Shown here in pieces: positions 1-6,594 of a DNA stretch of 10,281 nt; position 1 is the stretch's first letter; every line of letters starts with the position of its first letter. A program made the position numbers and the translations under genes. The notes under the pieces are model-generated. The model searched no databases. It was not told the origin of the DNA and was given only the letters and a program-made list of their open reading frames with translations. The DNA is from a bacterium. Its GTDB lineage: Bacteria; Krumholzibacteriota; Krumholzibacteriia; Krumholzibacteriales; Krumholzibacteriaceae. The stretch is taken from NCBI GenBank assembly GCA_017885175.1, contig JAFNGP010000234.1:3989-14269 (forward strand), read 5' to 3'.

Positions 1-863
1 ACGAGGACGCTCCCGCCGTCGGACAGGTAGCGCTCGATCATTCCTCGTTCGGGGGCGTAGATGTCCTTCTCGGGACCGGGAATCAGAAGGATCGCGCAAT
101 CGGGAGGGATCGAGTCCCGAAGGGTGAGGAGGTTCCTGATCGCGTAGCCCTCGGCTTCGAGCGAGCTTTTCAGGCCGCTGAGACCGGCCGGTTCCGCGTC
201 GTCGATCGATTTCTCGCCGTGCCCCGTGAGAACGCAGATTATCTTCTTCGTAGCGCGGGTCACCTTGAGAATCGCGTTCGTGAGCTTCTCCTCGGTGATC
301 TGGGTGAACTGTTCCTCGTTGCCGCCGCTCTCGGCGACGATCGTTCCATAGCTCCCGATCCTGTAACGCCTCGCCGTAACCGGGTCCTTGTCCGGATCGA
401 CGAATGAATACTTCACGCGCGGATTCTCTCCGGCGTACTCCCTGAGGAGGTCGGAGAGCGCGGTCCTGTCCGGCGCGTCCGGCTTGAAGAAGCATGTGAA
501 GACGACATCCTTCGCGAGCCGGTCGAGAATCTTCGCCGTCTGGGGCGACAGGGAGAATCGCTTGTTCGCCGTCGAATCGAACGACGCGCCGTGTCTTGAA
601 GCGAGCGTTTGCAGAAAGACGAGTATCGCGGCGAAGGCGATGATGGAAACGGCGGCGTTGATCCCGAAACGCGCGCTGCGCCTCGAGCCCTCGCTTCGCG
701 CTCCGCGGAAGTTGAGCGCCGCCGACGCGGCGACGAGCAGGATCCCGGCGACGAGCGGGACGACGGCGAGCCATCCGCTCGAATACAGGATTCCATAGGT
801 TATTCCCCCGGCGAGGATGAGCGCGAGGCCGAGGGGCCCCAGGATTCTCTTGAGCCGTTCCAT
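1..863 (-). CDS. GldG-like auxiliary protein of an ABC exporter (ABC_transp_aux family), 3' end cut off
   Basis: The visible part is 287 residues, read leftward from ATG at 863-861; the C-terminus lies beyond the left edge. Two hydrophobic segments (about residues 9-27 and 32-50) and a third (about 69-87) precede a soluble part. Around residues 99-155 is the stretch typical of GldG/ABC_transp_aux proteins (ANKRFSLSPQTAKILDRL, then VVFTCFFKP and VKYSFVDPDKDP). At 207-216 is KIICVLTGHG, followed by a predicted alpha/beta domain (LKSSLEAEGYAIRNL, AILLIPGP). In this family the protein accompanies an ATPase and an ABC-2 permease; in Bacteroidetes the trio GldA/F/G is linked to gliding, but homologues are widespread in non-gliders and the substrate is unknown. 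The start is supported by GGAGG 7 nt upstream, inside the end of the permease gene, whose TGA is one base before this ATG, so translation is probably coupled. Confidence 0.85.
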   Translation of the reverse strand, partial: MERLKRILGPLGLALILAGGITYGILYSSGWLAVVPLVAGILLVAASAALNFRGARSEGSRRSARFGINAAVSIIAFAAILVFLQTLASRHGASFDSTANKRFSLSPQTAKILDRLAKDVVFTCFFKPDAPDRTALSDLLREYAGENPRVKYSFVDPDKDPVTARRYRIGSYGTIVAESGGNEEQFTQITEEKLTNAILKVTRATKKIICVLTGHGEKSIDDAEPAGLSGLKSSLEAEGYAIRNLLTLRDSIPPDCAILLIPGPEKDIYAPERGMIERYLSDGGSVL

Positions 864-864
864 G

Positions 865-1659
865 TCAGCTCCTCCAATGAGATGATTCGAGAGATCGAAG
901 CGTCATAAAGAGAAAAAAGGCCGTGAGAAATACGTAGTAGGTGACGTCCGGCAGGTTGATGATTCCTTTCGAGAACGAATCGTAGTGATCGAAGAGGGAA
1001 AATTGCGCGATGACGTTCGAGAGGGTAGGTCCCGCGAAAGGGGCCGCCCATCCGATAACGAGAAAGAACAGAGAAACGCCCAGGGTCGCGGCGCCCGCGA
1101 CGATCTGGCTGCTCGTGAGCGAAGAGAAGAAGATGCCGATCGCGATAAAGCTCGAACCCATGAGAAAGAGCCCGAGGTAGCTCGTGATGATGGGCCCCGG
1201 TTCGGGATTCGCGAAAATGGCGAGCATCGCCGGGTAGAGGAGCGTGCCGCCGATCATGACGGCGAACACGGTCAGCGCGGCGAGGTACTTGCCGATGACG
1301 GCCGCGAGATCGCTCAGGGGGTAGGTGAGGAGGAGTTCAAAGGTTCCCTGCTTCTTTTCCTCGGCGAGGAGCCGCATCGTCAGAAGCGGAAGCACGAAGA
1401 GAAGCACGACGCTCAAGTTGCCCGTAAGCGGCCGCATGACTCCTTCGATCAGGTTGAGATTCCCGCCGGGATACGGCCCGCGCCCCGCCTGGTTCGCGAG
1501 ATAGCTGGCGTACTGGTACGAGAGATAGTTGTAGTACCGGAAAATGCTGAAGAAGAAGTATCCCGAGAGCGCGAGAAAGCTTCCGATCATGACATACGCG
1601 ATTATGGATTGAAAATAGTGCTGCAATTCCTTCCGGTAGATCGCGGCGAGCTTCCCCAT
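865..1659 (-). CDS. ABC-2 type permease, GldF-like (264 aa)
   Basis: This is an integral inner-membrane subunit of an ABC exporter. The N-terminus (MGKLAAIYRKELQHYFQS) is the usual cytoplasmic amphipathic lead of ABC-2 permeases. About six hydrophobic segments follow: residues about 20-40, 82-95, 124-145, 153-178, 185-207 and 240-255. The cytoplasmic loop carries the family hallmark TMRLLAEEKKQGTFELLLTY (about 94-113), a coupling segment typical of the GldF/NosY-like group. A polar extracytoplasmic loop rich in Tyr and Gly (about 42-70) follows helix 1. ATG at 1659-1657 directly follows the ATPase stop TAG (1662-1660) with GGAGGTGA just upstream, so the two are one transcription and translation unit. 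Length is normal for the family. The substrate cannot be told from sequence. Confidence 0.9.
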   Translation of the reverse strand: MGKLAAIYRKELQHYFQSIIAYVMIGSFLALSGYFFFSIFRYYNYLSYQYASYLANQAGRGPYPGGNLNLIEGVMRPLTGNLSVVLLFVLPLLTMRLLAEEKKQGTFELLLTYPLSDLAAVIGKYLAALTVFAVMIGGTLLYPAMLAIFANPEPGPIITSYLGLFLMGSSFIAIGIFFSSLTSSQIVAGAATLGVSLFFLVIGWAAPFAGPTLSNVIAQFSLFDHYDSFSKGIINLPDVTYYVFLTAFFLFMTLRSLESSHWRS

Positions 1660-2607
1660 CTAGCTCACCTCCTCGGTGACGAGCTGCAGGAATATCTCTT
1701 CGAGCGAGAGCTCCTCGCGGTAGAGCTCGAGAAGCGGGAGCCCCGCCGCGACGAGCGAGCGCGCGATTTCCACCCGGAGATCGCTCTCGGGCGCGCACTC
1801 GACCCTCAAGGCGCCCATTCCGCGCTCGCGCGGCTTCTCCCTGACCGCGATAACGCCGTCGATCTTCGCGATGACGCCTTCCGCGCGCGCCAATGCGTCT
1901 CCTTCGTCTCTCAGCGCGACGCGCACGACCGACGACGTCGTGAGACGGGAGCGGAGGTTTTCGGGCGTGTCCGCGGCGACCAGCTCTCCGCGGTTGATGA
2001 TGATGACGCGATTGCAGACCTGACTCACCTCGGGGAGGATATGGCTCGAGAGGATCACGGTCTTTTCCCCGCCGAGATCCCTGATGAGCTGCCTGATCTC
2101 GATGATCTGCTTCGGGTCGAGGCCGAGAGTCGGCTCGTCGAGAATGAGAATCTCGGGATCGTTCAACGTCGCCTGGGCGATGCCCACGCGCTGTTGAAAC
2201 CCTTTTGAGAGTTTCCCGATTGTCCGGCGGGGGACCTGCTCAAGCCCGCATCGCTCGATCGCCCGGTCGACCTCGCCGCGCCGCGCCGCCGGCTTCACGC
2301 CTTTGACCTGCGCGACGAAATCGAGGTAGCCGCGCACGGTCATATCCCCGTACAGGGGGTTGCGTTCGGGGAGGTATCCGATGCGCTCGCGAACCTCCAT
2401 CGACTGATCGAGGATGTCGAATCCGCAAACCTTCGCGGTGCCCGCGGTCGGAGGGAGATAGCAGGTGAGCATTTTCATCGTCGTCGTTTTGCCGGCTCCG
2501 TTCGGCCCGAGAAAGCCGAGGACCTCCCCCTTCTCGACTCTGAAATCGAGATTGGTGACGCCGATGGTGGCGCCGTATCGTTTCGTCAGGTTTTCCGCCT
2601 GGATCAT
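1660..2607 (-). CDS. ABC transporter ATP-binding protein, GldA-like (315 aa)
   Basis: This is the nucleotide-binding subunit that powers the permease encoded next to it. All motifs are intact: Walker A GPNGAGKT (34-41), Q-loop region around 78-82 (GYLPE, with the Leu-Pro-Glu form common in this subfamily), ABC signature LSKGFQQR (133-140), Walker B ILILDE (153-158) with D-loop GLDP, and the H-loop His189 in SSHIL. After about residue 210 comes a C-terminal extension with a beta-alpha pattern (STVVRVALRD-type segment and LELYREELSLEEIFLQL near the end). This matches the DUF4162-like tail seen in GldA/NatA-type ATPases. The start ATG (2607-2605) has GGAGG 8 nt upstream. It is the first gene of the operon; no convincing minus-strand promoter was recognised in 2608-2700. 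Confidence 0.95.
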   Translation of the reverse strand: MIQAENLTKRYGATIGVTNLDFRVEKGEVLGFLGPNGAGKTTTMKMLTCYLPPTAGTAKVCGFDILDQSMEVRERIGYLPERNPLYGDMTVRGYLDFVAQVKGVKPAARRGEVDRAIERCGLEQVPRRTIGKLSKGFQQRVGIAQATLNDPEILILDEPTLGLDPKQIIEIRQLIRDLGGEKTVILSSHILPEVSQVCNRVIIINRGELVAADTPENLRSRLTTSSVVRVALRDEGDALARAEGVIAKIDGVIAVREKPRERGMGALRVECAPESDLRVEIARSLVAAGLPLLELYREELSLEEIFLQLVTEEVS

Positions 2608-2782
2608 CCGTCATTCCTCCAGGGTGCGTTTTCCATGAATTGCGGCGTCCGCTAGAATTTCGCAACTTGTAGCAAATAAATCTATGAATTATTGCGCGGC
2701 ATGTCAAGGGAAGCGGAGAATTCTCTTTACCTCGGCGGCGCCTCTTGCCTATTATTTGGGAAAAAGGGAGATACGGGATCGG
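2608..2782. other. Divergent intergenic region between the ABC operon and the flippase-like gene
   Basis: This 175-bp stretch separates two divergent units and holds an AT-rich island at about 2656-2696 in otherwise GC-rich DNA. It must contain promoters for both directions. A candidate for the plus strand is listed separately; none was convincing for the minus strand. The plus-strand reading frame stays open back to an ATG at 2684, but the residues before 2783 do not resemble the flippase-like family. Confidence 0.6.
2726..2755 (+). promoter_or_regulatory. Candidate sigma-70 promoter for the flippase-like gene
   Basis: TTTACC (2726-2731), 18-bp spacer, TATTAT (2750-2755). The -10 is 5/6 to consensus and the -35 is weaker. 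Initiation near 2762 would give a leader of about 21 nt carrying GGGAG (2766-2770). It would place transcription start downstream of the alternative ATG at 2684, supporting the start at 2783. This is read by eye only. Confidence 0.35.
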
Positions 2783-3871
2783 ATGAGCTATCAGATTTCG
2801 AAGAAACGGATACGGCGGGGCCTGCAGGTTTTCACGCTGGTGAGCCTGGGCAGCGTCGTCGTCATCTTTCTGTTCACCCATTCGCACATGACGACCGAGG
2901 CCCTCAAGAGCATCGAGCCTCTCTGGCTTCTCTGCGCTATTCCGTTCATCCTCCTCGACTGGCTCGGGGGGGGATATCGCCTCTATCTCTTCAGCCGCGT
3001 GTTTCATCCGCAAATCCGCTTCAAGACATGCGTGAAAGCGAATCTCGCGAACTATTTTCTCGGATCGATTACACCATCGCAGACGGGCGGAGGGCCGGCG
3101 CAGATCTATATGCTCTACGTCGGCGGGATGCCGGCCGTGGAGGCGACCTCGGCAAGCCTCATGGCGTTTTTCAGCACCACGTTCTTTCTCATCATAGCGG
3201 GGGCCGGCATGTTCGCGTTCAGGGGGAGCCTGCCGTTCTCCAAGGGATACCTTCTTCATCTTTTCAACGTCGGGATGTTTTTTTTCCTCGCGGTGGCGGT
3301 CCTCATGATCCTCGCGCTCGCGTTTCCCGGATTCTACCGCGAGCTTTTCCGGATCGTCGTGCGCGTCGTGTCGCGCGTGCGGAGGAAGGATTACCTGCGG
3401 GCGGGGAGTTGGGCGCACGGCGCGATCGACGCGATCGACCGGTGCCACCGGCAGCTTATCCACTACGCGCGTCGGCATTTTCATATATTTATCGCCGGCA
3501 TTCTCGTCAGCGCCGTATGCTTCATCGCGAAATTCGCCGTCGCGTACCTGATCGTGCGGAGTCTCGGCATGCGCGCGTCGTTCCTCGACGTGGCGCTTCT
3601 CCAGATGGTTATCATTCTCATCAATTATTTCTTTCCGACCCCCGGTGCGAGCGGCGCCGCGGAGCTCAGTTCCGCCGCCCTCATGTCCGCGGTGGTTTCG
3701 AAAGGGCTCATCGGCTTCTACGTTATTCTGTGGCGTTTGCTCTCGACGTACGTGTCGGTGGCGGTGGGGGGCGGAGTCGTGCTCCACGAGCTCGGCAAGC
3801 GAGAGAAGGTGGAGGTCGATGACACGATAGCGGATGACGTGCCCGAGCCGGAGGCGGTCGCCGCGAAGTGA
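2783..3871 (+). CDS. Flippase-like integral membrane protein, LPG_synthase_TM / UPF0104 family (362 aa)
   Basis: This is a polytopic membrane protein of the family containing the transmembrane half of lysylphosphatidylglycerol synthase MprF and many stand-alone proteins thought to move lipids or lipid-linked molecules. Family marks are ITPSQTGGGPAQIYMLY (96-112) and FFPTPGASGAAELSSAAL (283-300), the latter being the conserved Pro-Thr-Pro-Gly-x-Ser-Gly-x-x-Glu segment. Hydrophobic spans lie at about 13-31, 45-62, 122-145, 160-182, 235-257, 266-284 and 309-334. A basic, His/Arg-rich loop (190-233) lies between the two halves, and an acidic tail (341-358) ends the protein. There is no MprF catalytic (GNAT-like) domain, so it is not a lysyl-PG synthase. 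ATG 2783 is preferred over 2684 because the upstream 33 residues look non-native; GGGAG stands 12 nt upstream. Substrate unknown. Confidence 0.85.
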   Translation: MSYQISKKRIRRGLQVFTLVSLGSVVVIFLFTHSHMTTEALKSIEPLWLLCAIPFILLDWLGGGYRLYLFSRVFHPQIRFKTCVKANLANYFLGSITPSQTGGGPAQIYMLYVGGMPAVEATSASLMAFFSTTFFLIIAGAGMFAFRGSLPFSKGYLLHLFNVGMFFFLAVAVLMILALAFPGFYRELFRIVVRVVSRVRRKDYLRAGSWAHGAIDAIDRCHRQLIHYARRHFHIFIAGILVSAVCFIAKFAVAYLIVRSLGMRASFLDVALLQMVIILINYFFPTPGASGAAELSSAALMSAVVSKGLIGFYVILWRLLSTYVSVAVGGGVVLHELGKREKVEVDDTIADDVPEPEAVAAK

Positions 3872-3925
3872 CGCGCGGCGAAGCGATCGTATGGAGGAAA
3901 CGAAAGAAGCGGGTATTCAGGAAAA

Positions 3926-3953
3926 TGCCGGTGCAGCGTGCGGGACGCCGGCA
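3926..3953 (+). other. Inverted repeat directly before the ribosome binding site of the DUF5683-like gene
   Basis: TGCCGG (3926-3931) pairs with CCGGCA (3948-3953) around a 16-nt loop, ending one base before the AAGGAAGG ribosome binding site (3954-3961). No T-run follows, so it is unlikely to be an intrinsic terminator for the flippase-like gene. It could affect translation of the next gene. Chance pairing is possible in GC-rich DNA. Confidence 0.3.
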
Positions 3954-3967
3954 AAGGAAGGTTGGAA

Positions 3968-4444
3968 ATGCGAAGAATCGTGCTGTTGCTGCTCATAATC
4001 GCCGCGAGCGCGCTCGCTTCGACCGAGGCGCAATGCGGGGAAAACGCATGGTGTTCGATCCTGGTGCCGGGGTGGGGGCAGGTGCGCGCGGGGCATTACG
4101 GGCGCGGGGCGCTTTTCATGAGCGGCGAGCTCGTCGCGCTCACGACGCTCGCGATCGCCGACATCCAGTACAACCGCGCCGTCGAGCAATACGATCGCGC
4201 AAAGGCTTCGTATCTGCACGCGACCTACATCGGGGACGCGACCGGCGAGTACGCGATCATGCACGAGCGATGGAATAGCTCGAACGACCTGTACGGAATA
4301 CGGCAGACAGCGCTCTACGCGGCGATCGGGATCTGGGCCGTGAATGTCGTGGACATCATATTTTTCGATTCGAAAGGGGAGCCGCCGCTCTCGATCTCGG
4401 GGCGGTCGGACGGTTTCCTCGTGACCGGCTCTCTTGCATTCTGA
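3968..4444 (+). CDS. DUF5683-like small membrane protein with signal peptide (158 aa)
   Basis: The first 22 residues form a signal peptide (Arg2-Arg3, hydrophobic 4-14, likely cleavage near ASTEA at 18-22). Next comes SILVPGWGQVRAGHYGRGAL (30-49), which fits the small Ser...Pro-Gly-x-Gly-Gln motif of DUF5683 and TM2-like proteins, where a helix-breaking PGxGQ precedes a Gly-rich turn and a hydrophobic helix (here 50-66). A central polar region (67-110) contains several Tyr residues, and a second hydrophobic helix spans about 114-133. It is probably an envelope protein; its biochemical role is unknown. The start at ATG 3968 is set by AAGGAAGG with 6-nt spacing; the frame is open upstream to 3938, but that would spoil the signal peptide. 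Only 15 bp separate it from the lipoprotein gene, so the two are likely co-transcribed. Confidence 0.75.
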   Translation: MRRIVLLLLIIAASALASTEAQCGENAWCSILVPGWGQVRAGHYGRGALFMSGELVALTTLAIADIQYNRAVEQYDRAKASYLHATYIGDATGEYAIMHERWNSSNDLYGIRQTALYAAIGIWAVNVVDIIFFDSKGEPPLSISGRSDGFLVTGSLAF

Positions 4445-4459
4445 AAAGAGGAGATTACC

Positions 4460-4849
4460 ATGAGGTCTTTCACAGGGTACCTGCTCGGAGCGATCGCCGC
4501 ACTGTGCATTTCATGCAGCAAGGAACATCAGGATCTTCCGACAGGCTTCGCGTACGATCCGCCCCCGACGCCGGTGAATCTCGTCGTGACCGGCGGCGAG
4601 GAGCTGAGCACGATACGGTGGAGCTATCCGGCGATCGCCCGCGCGTCGATCAGCGAGTTCAGGGTGTACGAATACTACGCGGCGTATGACATGATCGAGC
4701 TCATCGGCACGACGGCCGATACCGTTTTCGTCGATTCGCTGCTCATCGGAAACCTCGGTTACTGTTACAAGGTTTCAGCGGTCGATACGTCGGGTTTCGA
4801 GGGATGGCGAACCGGAAGCGCGTGCGCCTTTGTGCGGAGCGCGCGCTGA
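4460..4849 (+). CDS. Small lipoprotein with one fibronectin type III-like domain (129 aa)
   Basis: A short hydrophobic leader (residues 4-18) ends in CISC with Cys19 as the likely lipidated residue; a Cys at -3 is not the usual Leu, so the lipobox is non-canonical. Residues about 34-115 read as an FN3 sandwich: PPPTPVNLVVTG start, a strand containing IRWSYP with the core Trp, FRVYEY, a TVFVDS strand and YCYKVSAVDTSGFEG, which is the typical closing Tyr-x-Tyr-x-Val-x-Ala-Val-Asp pattern. It probably sits on the periplasmic or outer face and binds protein or polysaccharide, but no ligand can be inferred. AGAGGAG precedes ATG 4460 by 7 nt. It is the second gene of a likely pair with the DUF5683-like gene. 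Confidence 0.8.
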   Translation: MRSFTGYLLGAIAALCISCSKEHQDLPTGFAYDPPPTPVNLVVTGGEELSTIRWSYPAIARASISEFRVYEYYAAYDMIELIGTTADTVFVDSLLIGNLGYCYKVSAVDTSGFEGWRTGSACAFVRSAR

Positions 4850-4863
4850 CTCGCCGAAGGCGT

Positions 4864-4883
4864 CTCCGGACCCGAAACCGGAG
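4864..4883. other. Perfect dyad, possible activator binding site
   Basis: CTCCGG (4864-4869) and CCGGAG (4878-4883) around an 8-bp centre. It is not followed by T residues, so it is a poor intrinsic terminator for the preceding lipoprotein gene. It lies 85-104 bp upstream of the start expected from the sigma-54 promoter, a usual place for an enhancer-binding protein site. A role as activator site is inference. Confidence 0.35.
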
Positions 4884-4941
4884 CCCCCGCCTCGAGGGCG
4901 TCGCAGGGGGGGGGCGGCCTGGTCCATTCCCTTCGCGTCGT

Positions 4942-4957
4942 TGGCACGGAAGGTGCA
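4942..4957 (+). promoter_or_regulatory. Sigma-54 (RpoN) type -24/-12 promoter
   Basis: TGGCACG (4942-4948), four bases, then GTGCA (4953-4957), against the established consensus TGGCACG-N4-TTGC(A/T). The invariant GG (4943-4944) and GC (4955-4956) are at the correct spacing, and only one base of the core (G4953 for T) deviates. Initiation near 4968 would leave a 23-nt leader with the GAGGT ribosome binding site of the following gene. Confidence 0.6.
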
Positions 4958-4990
4958 GCACTTCCCTCCGGTTCTTCCCGAGGTGTTGAG

Positions 4991-5584
4991 ATGTTTTCCG
5001 GCGCAGATGATGAAAAAACGGCTACGCAGGGTCCCGTGTATCCCCGAGACACGCTCAACGGAGGGAGGTCGTATCGCGTCGTTCTCGAGGACATCGCCTC
5101 GGGCATGGAAACGCCCGACTCCTTCGCGATAAAATTCTCCCTTCTCACAAAGACGCCGATTTCGAAAATGAAGCACGTCGTGCATCGCCTGCCGGCGCCG
5201 ATCTGGTCCGGCCAGGGCCGCTCGAAGGCGGAGCATATTCTCGCGCTCATCGAGGAAGCGGGAGGGAGGGGCAGCATCGTAGAGACGGGCGGCGCCCCGC
5301 CCGCATCCCCCGTGGAGGCCGGAGGGCCCGGGAAACCCGCGGGTTCCGCTGGGCCGGCCAGGCCCGTCAAGAGCAAACCGGCGTGCCGCTGGTGCGGTTT
5401 TCCGATGAAAGAGGAGGAAACGCGCTGCGGATTCTGCATGATGACGGTCGGGGAGGTCGAGAAAGCCGAGCGTCAGCAGGAGCCCAGGATGCCTGCGAAG
5501 AGGTTTTCCAGAAAGCGTCTTATCTGCTATGGCGCCATTCTCGCCGCCGCAATCCTGATAATCATTGAAATTTTCAGAGGGTAG
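4991..5584 (+). CDS. Tail-anchored protein with L7/L12-like domain and zinc ribbon (197 aa)
   Basis: Residues about 27-98 resemble the C-terminal domain of ribosomal protein L7/L12 and the related ClpS fold. YRVVLEDI is followed by FAIKFSLLTKTPISKMKHVV in the place of the L12 K-x-I-K-x-(I/V)-R-x-x-T-x-x-x-L-x-E-A-K helix, and then AEHILALIEEAGGRGSIVE in the place of the last helix and strand. A Gly/Pro/Ala-rich linker (99-130) leads to a CxxC-x10-CxxC zinc ribbon (Cys132, 135, 146, 149). A basic stretch (169-176) and one C-terminal membrane helix (about 178-194) end the protein. The arrangement suggests a cytoplasmic sensor or adaptor held at the inner membrane by its tail; partner unknown. 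GAGGT sits 6 nt before ATG 4991. A likely sigma-54 promoter lies just upstream. The L12-like call is by pattern only. Confidence 0.7.
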   Translation: MFSGADDEKTATQGPVYPRDTLNGGRSYRVVLEDIASGMETPDSFAIKFSLLTKTPISKMKHVVHRLPAPIWSGQGRSKAEHILALIEEAGGRGSIVETGGAPPASPVEAGGPGKPAGSAGPARPVKSKPACRWCGFPMKEEETRCGFCMMTVGEVEKAERQQEPRMPAKRFSRKRLICYGAILAAAILIIIEIFRG

Positions 5585-5609
5585 CGTTCAGTCGACATTG
5601 CCGGCGACC

Positions 5610-6506
5610 CTAGAAAAGAGTCCCCTGTTCCGGCGGCTCGATCGCGATGCTTCGGAGCGACGGATACGCGTTGACGAGGGCGCCGGGCATTCGCTGTTTC
5701 TCGCGGGAAAGAAGATGCTTCATCTGGAAAGCGTTCACGAGGGCCTGGGCCCGAAAGTGGTTGTTCGCGATGATATAGAGCGCATCCGATTTCGCGGCTA
5801 TTCGCTCGGCTCGCTGCCTCCATTCCTCCATCTCCTCCTCCCGGTAGAGATAATTGTAGCGCTCGTCGCGTCCCGCGCCGCGACGCGCCCAATCCGCGCG
5901 GTTCCTGCCGTGAAGCCGGATATACGCGAAACGCCGATCGGTGACGATTTCCGTCGGCGGCATGGACGCGCCGACGGCCGGCTGGTCGATATTGCAGAAG
6001 GCAAGACCGCATTCCGAGAGGAGCGCCCCGGTCGACGGCGCGTTCCATGAGCCGTGGCGAAGCTCGACCGCCGTCGGGTGGTCCTTGAACCAGCGGCCGA
6101 GGTCGGCGAGCAGGCTTCGATTCTCGGGAGAATCCCGGAACGACCACGGGAACTGGAGAAGAAAGCCCCCGATCGCGTTCCGCGCGAGAAGCGCATCGAA
6201 CGAACGGATGAAGCGCCGCGCTTCATCGGCCGTGCCGGCCCGTTCGTGCGTGAACCGCTGGAGGACCTTCACGGTGAAGGTGAATCCGCTCGCGTCGGCG
6301 ATGCGTTCGGCCCAGCTCCGCACGAGGCGCTGCGAGGGGGTGCGATAGAACGAGCTGTTGAGCTCGATACAGTCGAAATAGCGCGCAATCGTGAGCAGCT
6401 CGTCGATTCTTTTGCCCGGAGGGTATACGGGACCGACCCAGTCCGCGTATGACCACCCCGCGGGGCCGACGTGAATCGCCGCGTTTGCCGGACTCATTTC
6501 CATCAT
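5610..6506 (-). CDS. DUF72 family protein, YecE-like (298 aa)
   Basis: The protein carries the full run of DUF72 signatures: VGPAGWSYADWVGPVYP (13-29), FDCIELNSSFYRTPS (44-58), FTFTVKVLQRFTHE (75-88), LLQFPWSF (116-123), VELRHGSWN (147-155), FAYIRLHGRN (193-202), YNYLYREEEMEEW (217-229) and IIANNHFRAQALVNA (245-259). DUF72 proteins form a TIM-barrel-like fold; their activity is not established, although conserved Glu, His, Arg and Asn residues suggest an enzyme. The stop lies 25 bp from the convergent zinc-ribbon gene with no obvious terminator between. Start choice is slightly open: ATG at 6506, 6503 or 6497; a GAGG element fits the first. It is transcribed divergently from the glycosyltransferase gene. 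Confidence 0.92.
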   Translation of the reverse strand: MMEMSPANAAIHVGPAGWSYADWVGPVYPPGKRIDELLTIARYFDCIELNSSFYRTPSQRLVRSWAERIADASGFTFTVKVLQRFTHERAGTADEARRFIRSFDALLARNAIGGFLLQFPWSFRDSPENRSLLADLGRWFKDHPTAVELRHGSWNAPSTGALLSECGLAFCNIDQPAVGASMPPTEIVTDRRFAYIRLHGRNRADWARRGAGRDERYNYLYREEEMEEWRQRAERIAAKSDALYIIANNHFRAQALVNAFQMKHLLSREKQRMPGALVNAYPSLRSIAIEPPEQGTLF

Positions 6507-6560
6507 GCAAGCCTCGGGTCGAGAATAGCGTCCACCGTGCGGTTTCTCAAATCATTTTTC

Positions 6561-6594
6561 CCTCCGGCGCCTCGGGAGGCGGGTGCCGGGGAGG
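6561..6594 (+). other. Strong hairpin in the upstream region of the glycosyltransferase gene
   Basis: CGCCT (6568-6572) and AGGCG (6577-6581) close a CGGG tetraloop. CCGG (6564-6567) with CCGG (6586-6589) extends the stem past a 4-nt bulge. It lies between the divergent DUF72 and glycosyltransferase genes. No adjacent T-run is placed to make it a terminator in either direction. It could be leader structure or just GC-rich pairing. Confidence 0.3.

Noticed and set aside
985..2208. Long open frame on the plus strand (407 codons) across the ABC permease and ATPase genes
   Set aside because: Its product is a low-complexity Arg/Glu/Asp-rich string. It is antisense to two genes with intact family motifs and is a by-product of GC-rich codon bias.
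2684..2782. Upstream ATG extension of the flippase-like protein by 33 residues
   Set aside because: The extension lacks family similarity and no ribosome binding site precedes 2684. A plausible promoter lies inside it, so ATG 2783 is the better start.
2240..3787. Minus-strand open frame of 515 codons spanning the ATPase start, the intergenic region and the flippase-like gene
   Set aside because: It has charged low-complexity composition and no recognisable motif, and it overlaps two well-supported genes. It is an antisense shadow.
3868..4278. GTG-started frame overlapping the flippase-like stop codon, which looks like a coupled start
   Set aside because: The product is an Arg/Ala-rich string without motifs and lies out of frame over the signal-peptide-bearing DUF5683-like gene, which has a proper ribosome binding site.
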